This document shows positions 34,050 to 42,422 of a DNA stretch of 64,000 nucleotides, piece by piece (the stretch's first letter is position 1; each line of letters opens with the position of its first letter). The stretch lies in contig NZ_LGAP01000004.1 of the NCBI RefSeq assembly GCF_001270265.1, positions 124,001-188,000 on the forward strand, written 5' to 3'. Origin of the DNA: Ensifer adhaerens. GTDB lineage: Bacteria > Pseudomonadota > Alphaproteobacteria > Rhizobiales > Rhizobiaceae. The notes under the pieces are model-generated. The model did not search any database. It was given only the letters and a program-made list of their open reading frames with translations, and was not told where the DNA came from. Position numbers and translations under genes: made by a program.

Positions 34050-34585
34050 CGCTCCATGCACTCTCTCAACTTCAACAGGCTGCGCCTCAACCAGGTTCGC
34101 ATCGTGTTCAGCGGCACAGCGTATATTTCAGCCAGTTCCTGGTAACTCAGACCTTCGACATAGGCACTCCGCACGGCGTTCGCCCGCTCGGTTTCGAGCT
34201 CCTCCATGCACGCATCGATACGCCTGCCCTCTGCTCTGATCACTGCCGATTTTTCCGGATCGGCAGCAGGATCAGCCAAATCATAGGCTTCGTCAATCGC
34301 GTTGGCGATGGGTTTCCGCGCCCGGATCAGGTCGATGGCGCGGTTGCGCGCAATTGCCGCCAACCAGGACATCGGCGTCGGCTGGCCGGGAGAAAAACGG
34401 TCGGCGTGCTGCCAGATTCTGACGTAGATTTCCTGCAGCGCTTCTTCCGCTTCACTCCGATCTCCAAGGATACGCAGACAAATGGCGAAAAGTTTCGGAC
34501 TGGTCAGCCGGTAAAGCTCGGTAAAGGCCGCGCGATCCCTGAGCGAAACACGGCCGAGCAGCTCGGAAATTTCATCGTCGATCAT
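34046..34585 (-). CDS. ECF-family RNA polymerase sigma factor
   Basis: About 179 residues with sigma region 2 (AAFTELYRLTSPKLFAICLRILGDRSEAEEALQEIYVRIW, about 20-75) and region 4 (EGLSYQELAEIYAVPLNTMRTWLRRSLLKLRE, about 140-175). No regions 1 or 3 and no C-terminal sensory domain are present. It is co-translated with its RskA-like anti-sigma factor. The start is uncertain: ATG 34585 (MIDDEI) is used; ATG 34621 would add 12 residues. Likely targets are the downstream fasciclin and Tat-MsrB genes, and autoregulation is usual for this class. Confidence 0.87.
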   Translation of the reverse strand: MIDDEISELLGRVSLRDRAAFTELYRLTSPKLFAICLRILGDRSEAEEALQEIYVRIWQHADRFSPGQPTPMSWLAAIARNRAIDLIRARKPIANAIDEAYDLADPAADPEKSAVIRAEGRRIDACMEELETERANAVRSAYVEGLSYQELAEIYAVPLNTMRTWLRRSLLKLRECMER

Positions 34586-34740
34586 TGCCAACCCGACCCG
34601 ATGCGTTCCTGAGACAGACATAGGGCACAAATCGCCATCTGCCAGCGTGCATCGTCATTGCTGTTTTATGTTGCTCGCCGATCATTCCATCGACCGGGAA
34701 CTTGCGCTAAACAGCAGCCGGTATTTTTCGAGGGTCCGCC

Positions 34741-35628
34741 ATGTCCGCCAATGAAAGTGAAATCCAGGCACGCCTGCTTACCCAGGCCCTGCCCTACATG
34801 CAGCGTTACGAAAACAAGACGATCGTCGTGAAATACGGCGGCCACGCCATGGGCAATGCCGAACTCGGCCGCGCCTTTGCCAGCGACATCGCGCTGTTGA
34901 AGCAGTCGGGCGTCAACCCGATCGTCGTGCATGGCGGCGGTCCGCAGATCGGCGCGATGCTGACGAAGATGGGCATTGAATCGAAGTTCGAAGGCGGCCT
35001 GCGCGTCACCGACGAAAAAACCGTCGAGATTGTCGAGATGGTTCTGGCCGGCTCGATCAACAAGGAGATCGTCGCCCTCATCAACCAGACCGGCGAATGG
35101 GCGATCGGTCTGTGCGGCAAGGACGGCAACATGGTCTTCGCCGAAAAGGCGCGCAAGACCATCAAGGATCCGGATTCCAACATCGAGCGCGTGCTTGATC
35201 TCGGCTTCGTCGGCGAGGTGGTCGAGGTCGACCGCACGCTGATCGACCTGCTCGCCCGCTCGGAAATGATCCCGGTGATCGCGCCGGTAGCGCCCGGCCG
35301 TGACGGACACACCTATAACATCAATGCCGACACCTTTGCCGGTGCCATCGCCGGCGCACTGAACGCCACGCGTCTCCTGTTCCTGACCGACGTTCCCGGC
35401 GTGCTCGACAAGGAAGGCAAGCTGATCAAGGAGCTGTCCGTGGCACAGGCACGGGCGCTGATCGCCGACGGCACGATTTCCGGCGGCATGATCCCGAAGG
35501 TGGAGACCTGCATCGAAGCGATCAAGGCCGGCGTGCAGGGCGTCGTCATCCTCAACGGCAAGACAGCCCATTCGGTGCTGCTCGAAATCTTCACCGAGCG
35601 CGGCGCCGGCACGCTGATCGTTCCCTGA
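34741..35628 (+). CDS. argB: Acetylglutamate kinase
   Basis: 295-residue amino-acid kinase catalysing the second step of arginine synthesis, phosphorylation of N-acetylglutamate. Visible motifs are [13 protein letters not shown] (phosphate-binding Lys and GG), [37 protein letters not shown] and [13 protein letters not shown]. The N-terminal helix of about 20 residues ([20 protein letters not shown]) is typical of arginine-sensitive hexameric enzymes, so feedback inhibition by arginine is likely. It is monocistronic here, with a terminator after it. Confidence 0.97.
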   Translation: MSANESEIQARLLTQALPYMQRYENKTIVVKYGGHAMGNAELGRAFASDIALLKQSGVNPIVVHGGGPQIGAMLTKMGIESKFEGGLRVTDEKTVEIVEMVLAGSINKEIVALINQTGEWAIGLCGKDGNMVFAEKARKTIKDPDSNIERVLDLGFVGEVVEVDRTLIDLLARSEMIPVIAPVAPGRDGHTYNINADTFAGAIAGALNATRLLFLTDVPGVLDKEGKLIKELSVAQARALIADGTISGGMIPKVETCIEAIKAGVQGVVILNGKTAHSVLLEIFTERGAGTLIVP

Positions 35629-35652
35629 TCGACAGCAGGCCGAGAAGCATGA

Positions 35653-35696
35653 AAAAGCGGGATACGGTTTTCAGGCCGTCTCCCGCTTTCATTTTT
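35653..35696 (+). terminator. Intrinsic terminator after argB
   Basis: The stem AAAGCGGGA/TCCCGCTTT is extended by CGG/CCG and followed by CATTTTT. Confidence 0.85.
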
Positions 35697-35763
35697 GGCC
35701 GGTTGCTTCTAGCGTTTCCGGTTTGAACGGAGTCACAGAAAGGCTTTGTCTCTTTGTTTCTGC

Positions 35764-35807
35764 GCATTTCCTGACGGAAAACCGCTTCATACTTTTCCTG
35801 GAAATGT
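35764..35807 (-). repeat. Stop-codon-adjacent structured repeat, copy C
   Basis: It begins at the base after the TGA of the PEP-mutase-like gene (minus strand). Outer stem CATTTCC/GGAAATG, inner stem GGAAAA/TTTTCC, loop GTATGAAGCGG. Sequence is nearly identical to copy A. Confidence 0.82.
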
Positions 35808-36575
35808 TCAGGCCTGGTAAACGGCCTGGGCTTCCTGTTTCAACTTTTCCATCATCACCCGGTAGGGGAACGGGCCGTAGCTGACACGGGCGACGCCGGC
35901 GCCGGCCAGTGTCTTCAGATCCGGTGCGCCCGGCCGCATCATTACATTGACCGGCAGGCTCGAGGCATCGCAGACCTTGGCGATCAACCCCTCGTCCACC
36001 AACCACGGCACGAAGAAGCCACTGGCGCCGGCTTCGGCAAAGGCCTTTCCGCGCGCAATCGCCTCGTCGACGAGGCCGGCATGGCGGGCCGCATCGCTCT
36101 CCTGCAGGAACAGATCGGTGCGGGCGTTGATGAAGAAAGGCACGCCGCGGCGGTCCGCCATCTCGCGGATCGCACGGATGCGGGCGGCCTGCTTTTCGAC
36201 CGCATGCACGCCTGATTTGCCGACCACCTGATCCTCGAAGTTGATGCCGATGGCGCCGACGTCGATCAGCCGCGAGACATTGGCGGCCCCCGTTGCCGGA
36301 TCGTCGGAATAGGCGCCCTCGAAATCGACCGTGACCGGCAGCTCCGTCGAACTGACGATCAGCCGTGCGATATCGGTAAGCAGTGCGAGCGGCACCTTCT
36401 CGCCATCGCCAAAGCCATGCGCCGCGGCAATCGACCAGCTGCCGGTAGCGAGCGCCTTGGCTCCCGCCTCGGCGACCGCCTTGGCGCTGCCGGCGTCCCA
36501 GATATTGTAGAGCACCACCGGATCGCCCTTGCGATGCAGAGCGGCGAATTCAGTGGCCTTTTCAGTCTGGTTCAT
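35808..36575 (-). CDS. Isocitrate lyase/PEP mutase superfamily protein
   Basis: 255-residue TIM-barrel protein of the PEP mutase/isocitrate lyase superfamily. Signatures are PVVLYNIWDAGSAKAVAEAGAKALATGS, PVTVDFEGAYSDD (metal-binding acidic residues), GINFEDQVVGK and FFINARTD. The KKCGH/CGH catalytic loop of true isocitrate lyase is absent, so it belongs to the small oxaloacetate decarboxylase or carboxyvinyl-carboxyphosphonate-like group. Substrate is unknown. Its ATG overlaps the stop of ada by 4 nt, implying coupled expression with DNA alkylation repair, a recurrent but unexplained rhizobial pairing. Confidence 0.82.
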   Translation of the reverse strand: MNQTEKATEFAALHRKGDPVVLYNIWDAGSAKAVAEAGAKALATGSWSIAAAHGFGDGEKVPLALLTDIARLIVSSTELPVTVDFEGAYSDDPATGAANVSRLIDVGAIGINFEDQVVGKSGVHAVEKQAARIRAIREMADRRGVPFFINARTDLFLQESDAARHAGLVDEAIARGKAFAEAGASGFFVPWLVDEGLIAKVCDASSLPVNVMMRPGAPDLKTLAGAGVARVSYGPFPYRVMMEKLKQEAQAVYQA

Positions 36576-37651
36576 TGCATTTCCTCCGCAAACAATCCCA
36601 CAGGTTTCATCTTGCCTTCGTGCCGGAGCAGCCATTGCTTGCGCCACAACCCGCCGCCATATCCCGTCAGCGAGCCATCGGCGCCGATGCAGCGGTGGCA
36701 GGGAATGACGATGGCAATCTGGTTGGACCCGTTGGCTTTGGCGACAGCACGTACGGCCTGGATCGTATCGACCTCGCGCGCGATGTCACCATAGGAACGC
36801 GTTTCGCCGAGCGGAATTTTCACGAGCTTCGCCCAGACCGCGCGCTCGAAGGCGGTGCCGCCAAGCGCCAGCGGTGTGCGGAACTCTGTGGTCTCGCCGG
36901 AGAAATAGGCCTTCAGCTCCGTCGCCATCTGATCGATCGGCGCGGTGCGGCCCGGCACGATCGCCGAGCGGGTCTTGCGCTTCAGGTTTTCCAGCTCGGT
37001 CGGCAGCGCCTTGCGATCGTGAAATTCGAGGATGTGCAGATGCGTCTTGTCGGCGACCGCCACCATCGGTCCGAGCGGCGTATCGATGCGGTCGGCAAAC
37101 AGAAGCTCTCGGCCCTGCGCCATCGCCGGCGCCTCGCCGAGCAATTTGGCAAAGGCGGCGCGAAAGCCGCTCGGCGATTCGTATCCGGCGTCGATCTGCG
37201 CATCGATGACCCGGCCGCCGTCGGCGAGCTGCCTTGCGGCAAGGCCCAGGCGTCGATGTCGGGCAAGGTCGAGAAAGGTGATGCCGAGATTGCGCTTGAA
37301 GGCACGGCGAACGGTCGACGGATCGTGTCCGCGGCGAACCAGGTCGTCCTCGGTCCAGCGGCGCTCGGGTGCCGCCTCCAGCGCCTGCAGCAGATCGTCG
37401 ACCAGCGGATCCTTGGCACCGACGGTCGCGAGCGGCTTGCAACGCTGGCACGGGCGAAAACCGGTCTCGAGCCAGGTGCCGATCGAACCGACGAAGATGG
37501 TGTTCTCCCGCTTGGGCTTGCGGGCGGGACAGGAGAGGCGGCAGAAGATGCCCGTCGTCTTGACGCAGACGAAGGCTGCGCCCTCGTATTCGGTGCTGCG
37601 TGCGATCAGGGCATCGTAGAGCGTTTCGTCGGAAGGAAGGTCGAACAACAT
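36572..37651 (-). CDS. ada: Ada: methylated-DNA-repair methyltransferase and transcriptional activator
   Basis: 359 residues. The N-terminal Ada zinc domain has methyl-phosphotriester acceptor cysteines (VKTTGIFCRLSCPARKP and CQRCKP). An AraC-like helix-turn-helix follows (about 85-175, GHDPSTVRRAFKRNLGITFLDLARHRRLG). The C-terminal O6-methylguanine methyltransferase (about 185-350) carries the acceptor motif VIPCHRCIG. It removes alkyl groups from DNA and, once methylated, activates its regulon. It is first gene of a two-gene unit with the PEP-mutase-like protein. Confidence 0.95.
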   Translation of the reverse strand: MLFDLPSDETLYDALIARSTEYEGAAFVCVKTTGIFCRLSCPARKPKRENTIFVGSIGTWLETGFRPCQRCKPLATVGAKDPLVDDLLQALEAAPERRWTEDDLVRRGHDPSTVRRAFKRNLGITFLDLARHRRLGLAARQLADGGRVIDAQIDAGYESPSGFRAAFAKLLGEAPAMAQGRELLFADRIDTPLGPMVAVADKTHLHILEFHDRKALPTELENLKRKTRSAIVPGRTAPIDQMATELKAYFSGETTEFRTPLALGGTAFERAVWAKLVKIPLGETRSYGDIAREVDTIQAVRAVAKANGSNQIAIVIPCHRCIGADGSLTGYGGGLWRKQWLLRHEGKMKPVGLFAEEMQ

Positions 37652-37721
37652 GCAGCCCTTCTAGCATGCCTCCGACGGGGCGGGCGCCGGTTTTCGGGCG
37701 TCTATTTTTTCCGGCGACAGC

Positions 37722-38636
37722 TCAGAGGAGGATGAGCGTTACCACACCGAGCACGATCAGGAGGCAGCCGACAAGTTCGAGACGATTGATCCACTCGCGG
37801 AAGATGAAGAAGGACGAGGCGAACGTGAACAGCATCTCGACCTGCGCCACCACTTTCACGATCGCCGCCTGCTGCAACGTCATCGCCATGAACCAGCCGA
37901 AGGAAGCGGAGGCGCCGACGAAACCGACGACGAAGGCAGGCTTCCATGCGGCACCGATGCGCTTCAGCTCGGCCGGTTCGCGAGCCGCAATCCAGATCAG
38001 CATGACAACCGTCTGCAGCAGAATGACGAAGCCGAGCGTGAAGCTGGCCTGCATCATGTAGTCCGGCGCCGGCAGGCTGGGCGCGAGCGCCAGCGAGGCC
38101 GAACGATAGGAAACGGCCGAAAGCCCGAAGAACGTTCCAGAGAGAAGGCCGATGCCGGCGGTGCGGCTGAAAACCGAGGTTACCAGCGAGCGTGGGCTGA
38201 GCGTCGTGCGGGCAACCGAAATCAGCATCACGCCGACGACGGAGATGGCGATCGCCACCAGCGTGCCCTCGCTTGCCCTCTCCCCGAGAAAGATGAGGCC
38301 GAAGAGTGCTGCCTGCGCCGGCTCGGTGCGCGAATAGGCGGTGCCGACCGCAAAGTTGCGGAAGGAGAACAGGTGCACGAGCAGGAAGGTCGCCGCGATC
38401 TGCGCCAGCCCGCCGATCACCGCCCAGAGGAAGAATGTGCCATTCGGCACCGGCAGCGGATGGCCCGCCACACGCCAGAGCACGAAAAGATAGAGAAACG
38501 CAAAAGGCAGGCCGAAACCGAAACGCACGAAGGTCGCGCCGGTCGTGCCCATGACGCCCTTCAGGTGTTTCTGCATGGCGGAGCGGACATTCTGAAGGAA
38601 GGCCGCAGCGACGGTGATGAGTACCCAGGTTTCCAT
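37722..38636 (-). CDS. DMT-superfamily (EamA) transporter
   Basis: 304 residues with ten hydrophobic segments in two repeats, beginning METWVLITVAAAFLQNVRSAMQ, with internal features GTAYSRTEPAQAALFGLIFLGERASEG and a second-repeat equivalent VAQVEMLFTFASSFFIFREWINRLE. It is distinct in sequence from the DMT protein at 29.4 kb. Export of a metabolite is likely, with unknown substrate. It is a single gene read away from the fatty acid hydroxylase gene end. The spacer to ada holds no obvious terminator. Confidence 0.85.
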   Translation of the reverse strand: METWVLITVAAAFLQNVRSAMQKHLKGVMGTTGATFVRFGFGLPFAFLYLFVLWRVAGHPLPVPNGTFFLWAVIGGLAQIAATFLLVHLFSFRNFAVGTAYSRTEPAQAALFGLIFLGERASEGTLVAIAISVVGVMLISVARTTLSPRSLVTSVFSRTAGIGLLSGTFFGLSAVSYRSASLALAPSLPAPDYMMQASFTLGFVILLQTVVMLIWIAAREPAELKRIGAAWKPAFVVGFVGASASFGWFMAMTLQQAAIVKVVAQVEMLFTFASSFFIFREWINRLELVGCLLIVLGVVTLILL

Positions 38637-38695
38637 GGCTGCGAGCTAGCATGCGGGTCCGGCCATTGCCAAGAACTCCGTACGGTCTCGGCGAT

Positions 38696-39493
38696 TTACT
38701 CCGTCTTTTCCTGAACTTCCGCCAGGTCGCCGGCTTGACGGAACGTGAGCGGCGGCCCCTCTTCTTCGAAGGTCTTCACGCGCTGATCGTAGTTCGGCGC
38801 GATCGTGCCGAGCACGCGATCCCAGAAGGAGAAATAGTTGGCGTAGTTGTACTTGAAGCCGGAATGGTGCTGATCATGGAACGTCGTGCACAACAGAGGA
38901 GACGGATAACGCGCCGTCGACGAGGCGAAATACTCGAACCCGCAGTGCCCGATCATGCCGTTGAAATGTTCGAACAGTCGGTGTCCGATGAGGATCGCTG
39001 GCGGAAACGGGACGACGAAAACGATGACGGCTGAAAAACTCTGCAAGAGGAAGTTGTCGAGGACAGCCTCCGAATAGGTGCTCCAGATCGTCGGTGCGAC
39101 GCTTTTGTGATGAAGGGCGTGCAGCGGGTAGAGCCACTTGGTGTGCAGCAGTCGATGCATGAAATAGAACCAGGCATCGTAGAGGAGCATGCACAGGACG
39201 AAGAGCGGCACCGCCGCCCACCAGTGGAGAGCCCAAGGCGCCGGCGCCCAGCCCTTTTGCTGGGCGTAGAGGCCGATCGTCAGCGGCAGGCAGGCGCTGA
39301 ACATCGACGCCAGGCTCTGGCGGATCTCCGCCTTGCGGCGCTTGTCAGAACCGCGTCCCTTCTGAATCTTTCTCTCTGGATTGCGCTCGTTGAACCAGGT
39401 GAGGCCGTAGCCGAGAGCGAAATAGGTAACGACTGTCGTTGCGTAAAATCCGAACAGAAACAGCAGATAGAACAGTTCATCCGACATTGGCAT
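38696..39493 (-). CDS. Sterol desaturase/fatty acid hydroxylase superfamily protein
   Basis: 265-residue membrane di-iron enzyme. Four hydrophobic segments (about 5-28, 60-80, 92-115, 150-175) carry the histidine clusters HRLLH, HALHH and HDQHH that bind the di-iron centre. Members hydroxylate or desaturate membrane lipids (fatty acids, ornithine lipids, carotenoids); the exact substrate is not predictable. The start MPMSDE could instead be the second Met. It stands alone and is divergent from the HAD nucleotidase gene, with a 150-nt spacer. Confidence 0.85.
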   Translation of the reverse strand: MPMSDELFYLLFLFGFYATTVVTYFALGYGLTWFNERNPERKIQKGRGSDKRRKAEIRQSLASMFSACLPLTIGLYAQQKGWAPAPWALHWWAAVPLFVLCMLLYDAWFYFMHRLLHTKWLYPLHALHHKSVAPTIWSTYSEAVLDNFLLQSFSAVIVFVVPFPPAILIGHRLFEHFNGMIGHCGFEYFASSTARYPSPLLCTTFHDQHHSGFKYNYANYFSFWDRVLGTIAPNYDQRVKTFEEEGPPLTFRQAGDLAEVQEKTE

Positions 39494-39643
39494 CTGCCGT
39501 CCCAGGTCAAAAACCGCGCCGGCCGAAAGATGCCATGCCGTTTTGGCAATTCAAAGTGGAAATGTGTGCGTCGGCAGGACAACCCACGCTGGGACGTGCA
39601 TTTTGTCGTTTGCCGCCATTCACCGCCATGTCATAAGGCGGTC

Positions 39644-40357
39644 ATGAAAAAGCTCGACCGCCTGCCGACCCACGACGAATTCGCCCATGTCACCGACTGG
39701 GTCTTCGACCTGGACAACACGCTCTATCCGCATCACGTCAATCTGTTCTCGCAGATCGACCGCAACATGACGGCTTACGTCTCGGCGCTGCTGTCGCTCG
39801 AGCCGGCGGATGCGAAGAAGCTGCAGAAAGACTATTACCGCGACCACGGCACGACGCTCAAAGGCCTGATGATCCATCACGGTATCGACCCGAACGACTT
39901 CTTGGAAAAGGCGCACGCGATCGACTACAGCATCGTGCCGCCGGACCCGACGCTGGGCGAGGCGATCAAGGCGCTGCCGGGGCGCAAGTTCATCTTCACC
40001 AACGGCAGCGTTGCGCATGCGGAGATGACCGCGCGGGCGCTCGGCATTCTCGATCACTTCAACGACATCTTCGATATCGTCGCTGCCGATTTCGTGCCGA
40101 AGCCGGCCGGCGAAACCTATGACAAGTTCATGAGCCTGCACCGGGTCGATACCCGCAATGCCGTGATGTTCGAAGACCTGCCGCGCAATCTCCTGGTTCC
40201 GAAAACGCTCGGGATGAAGACGGTTCTACTGGTGCCACGCAACTTCGAATACGAGTTCGCCGAATCCTGGGAGCAGTCCGGAGACGAGGACGAGCAGATC
40301 GATTACGTCACCGAGGATCTCGCCAGCTTCCTCAAGCGCGTGGTCGCCGACCTCTGA
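39644..40357 (+). CDS. HAD-family pyrimidine 5'-nucleotidase
   Basis: 237 residues of the HAD superfamily (SDT1-like pyrimidine 5'-nucleotidase). Motif I is DLDNTLYP (nucleophile Asp near residue 21), motif II FTNGS, motif III Lys in VPKPAGETYDKF, motif IV MFEDLPRNL. It should dephosphorylate UMP/CMP-type monophosphates; the same gene precedes dapD in related genomes. The start MKKLDRLP fits family N-termini, and the long in-frame upstream region overlaps the divergent hydroxylase gene and is rejected. Confidence 0.9.
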   Translation: MKKLDRLPTHDEFAHVTDWVFDLDNTLYPHHVNLFSQIDRNMTAYVSALLSLEPADAKKLQKDYYRDHGTTLKGLMIHHGIDPNDFLEKAHAIDYSIVPPDPTLGEAIKALPGRKFIFTNGSVAHAEMTARALGILDHFNDIFDIVAADFVPKPAGETYDKFMSLHRVDTRNAVMFEDLPRNLLVPKTLGMKTVLLVPRNFEYEFAESWEQSGDEDEQIDYVTEDLASFLKRVVADL

Positions 40358-40485
40358 CGTCGACACAATTTGGCCAGGGAAAAACCCCTTTCCCGCCAAA
40401 GACTTAAATTACCAAAGTTTAACTGGTGCCCGCCGCCCGGCTGCCTATCATTCGTTCAGGGATAACCCGATCGAAAGGAAGCATG

Positions 40486-41022
40486 ATGCGGAACAGAACC
40501 CTGATCCTTGGCGTAACCGCCCTTGCCGTCGCCGTCACGGGAATGGCTGCGCCATCATTTGCCGCCAGAGACAAGATGACGCCCGAGCAGCGGGCCGAAC
40601 GCATGATCAAGCGACTGGACACCAACAGCGATTCCAAGGTCTCGCTCGACGAGTTTCAGGCGCGCATGACCACGAACTTCAAAACCTTCGACACCAATGG
40701 CGATGGCCAGATCAGCGCCGACGAGATGAAGGCGAAACGCCAGGCATTCCGCGACGCCCGCAAGGCCTGGCTCGAAGCCAAGGCCAAGGAAGGCAAGGAG
40801 CGCAACGCGGCGCTTGCCCAGCTTAGGGAAGCACGACCAGCCATGGTGCCTGGCATGCGGCCCAAGGCCTTCAAGCGGGTCGACACCGACGGCAACGGTT
40901 CCTTAAGCGCTGCCGAAGTCGCAAGCGCGAGCGAGAAGATGTTCAAGCGCCGCGACAAGAACAGTGACGGCGTCATCGACGCCGCCGACTTCACCAAAAA
41001 GATCGAGACGAAGAAGATCTAA
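40486..41022 (+). CDS. Periplasmic EF-hand calcium-binding protein
   Basis: 178 residues with a signal peptide (about 1-26, ending APSFA) and four EF-hand loops: DTNSDSKVSLDEF, DTNGDGQISADEM, DTDGNGSLSAAEV and DKNSDGVIDAADF. Loop positions 1, 3, 5, 9 and 12 largely keep acidic residues, so calcium binding is expected, weaker in loop 1. Resembles CREC-like calsymin-type proteins of rhizobia in being EF-hand-rich and exported, but it is much shorter than calsymin. AAAGGA lies 6 nt before ATG 40486; ATG 40483 is possible. Hairpins follow. Confidence 0.88.
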   Translation: MRNRTLILGVTALAVAVTGMAAPSFAARDKMTPEQRAERMIKRLDTNSDSKVSLDEFQARMTTNFKTFDTNGDGQISADEMKAKRQAFRDARKAWLEAKAKEGKERNAALAQLREARPAMVPGMRPKAFKRVDTDGNGSLSAAEVASASEKMFKRRDKNSDGVIDAADFTKKIETKKI

Positions 41023-41072
41023 CCCGGATGGCGACACGCTCCCCCGCCCGGTGAGCATGTCGTCTGCGTGGC

Positions 41073-41190
41073 GCCTCCTCCTCGCATCGGACGCGAACGC
41101 AAGGAGGAGGCGTGAATTCGAATCCTCCCGAAACGACAACGCCGCGCACCAGATATGGCGCGCGGCGTCTTCCCTGCATCGGACGATGCA
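41073..41190. other. Three consecutive hairpins between EF-hand and LOG genes
   Basis: Hairpin 1 has 11-bp arms CGCCTCCTCCT/AGGAGGAGGCG with a 19-nt loop. Hairpin 2 (41140-41169) has 9-bp arms ACGCCGCGC/GCGCGGCGT around a CCAGATATGG core shared with mosaic repeat copy 4. Hairpin 3 is TGCATCG/CGATGCA (41177-41191). The 192-nt convergent gap has no gene. Confidence 0.6.
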
Positions 41191-41214
41191 TTCGGCCCGA
41201 ACGGGTAAGGCTCT

Positions 41215-42114
41215 TTAGCGCCTTCCGTTTGCCATCGGCACCGATCGCGGATCGACGGTCTCGTAGAAACGCGCGATGATATCCCAGGCCTCGTCGGCGG
41301 TTTCGACGAAGTGGACCAGGTCGATATCATTCGGCGCGATCGTGCCGAATTCGGCAAGCGCCTGGAAATTGATAATCGAGCGCCAGAATTTTTCCCCGAA
41401 GAGAATAAGCGGAACCAGCGCCAGGCGGCCGGTCTGCATCAGCGTCATCGTTTCGAACAGCTCGTCCAGTGTGCCGAAACCTCCCGGAAACACCGTCACG
41501 GCCTTGGCGCGCAGCAGGAAATGCATCTTGCGGATGGCGAAGTAGTGGAAGTTGAACGACAGCTCCGGCGTCACGAAGCGGTTCGGCGCCTGTTCATGCG
41601 GCAGCACGATGTTGAGGCCGATCGACGGCGCGCCGACATCGTCGGCGCCGCGGTTGCCCGCCTCCATCACGCCCGGGCCGCCGCCGGTGACGACGACATA
41701 TTCCTTGTAGTGCAGCTTGGCGGAATGTTCCGAGACGATCTGCGCGAACTTGCGCGCCTCTTCGTAGTAGACCGAAGCGGCTTCGAGGTTCCGGCGCTGG
41801 GTATCGTTCTTGGCCGCCCAGGCGTCGCCGCCGGGCTCGGGAATGCGTGCGCCGCCGAACATCACCACGGTCGAGTTGATCCCGTACTCTTCGAGCATCA
41901 TCTCGGTCTTCAAGAGTTCGAGTTGCAGCCGCACGGGGCGCAGTTCCTCGCGGCAGAGGAAATCGTCGTCGATATAGGCAAGGCGGTAAGAGGGAGAGGC
42001 CGATTGCGGCGTCACCGGCACCGTCCGCGCCCGCTGCCGGCTCTGCGAGCTATCCGACAGCGGATCCCAAACCCCATCCTTACGGCGCAGATTGCGCTTC
42101 TTCATGCGTGCCAT
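41215..42114 (-). CDS. LOG-family protein (putative nucleotide phosphoribohydrolase)
   Basis: 299 residues. The Rossmann-type LOG domain (about 95-285) carries GGGPGVMEAGN and PGGFGTLDELFE, the signature of cytokinin riboside-monophosphate phosphoribohydrolases, formerly annotated as lysine decarboxylases. An N-terminal extension of about 90 residues, rich in Arg and Lys, is typical of the long type II LOG subgroup. It could release cytokinin bases or act on other nucleoside monophosphates (PpnN-like). The start is uncertain between 42114 (MARMKKRN, GAAG upstream) and 42144. Confidence 0.85.
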   Translation of the reverse strand: MARMKKRNLRRKDGVWDPLSDSSQSRQRARTVPVTPQSASPSYRLAYIDDDFLCREELRPVRLQLELLKTEMMLEEYGINSTVVMFGGARIPEPGGDAWAAKNDTQRRNLEAASVYYEEARKFAQIVSEHSAKLHYKEYVVVTGGGPGVMEAGNRGADDVGAPSIGLNIVLPHEQAPNRFVTPELSFNFHYFAIRKMHFLLRAKAVTVFPGGFGTLDELFETMTLMQTGRLALVPLILFGEKFWRSIINFQALAEFGTIAPNDIDLVHFVETADEAWDIIARFYETVDPRSVPMANGRR

Positions 42115-42332
42115 GCTATCGTCTTCCCGTCGCGTTCCGGACAATCGGCATCTCGGGCGGACGCGTCCTATCCTGTTTCATCGCTCATGAATGCCTCTGA
42201 TGCCGGAGTCGTCCGGGCTTGCCAAGCCCTGCCGGAACGGACCCGCCGAAAAGCGGTTCAACTTTTCCGGAACGGGCCTCGGGCGCCACGCATTCCAGCC
42301 GATGCAGAACACCATGGCCGCTCATTGCGTCG

Positions 42333-42382
42333 CTGCTTAATTTTGTCCTTAAATCGATTCCGATTTGCCGAATTATGCAGTA
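42333..42382. repeat. Intergenic mosaic repeat, copy 5 (first module, inverted)
   Basis: CTGCTTAATTTT ... AATTATGCAG with inner AAATCGATTCCGATTT. It is the first module only, 40 nt upstream of the dapD ATG, so it lies in the dapD leader. Confidence 0.8.
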
Positions 42383-42422
42383 GAGCTTTCGCAGGATAAC
42401 CGCCGAACTTTAAGGAATTCCG

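Noticed and set aside
42235-42290. Possible fifth copy of the stop-adjacent structured repeat
   Set aside because: AAAAG...CTTTT arms are present but the GCGG loop core is not kept and it is not next to a minus-strand stop codon; at most a decayed relative.
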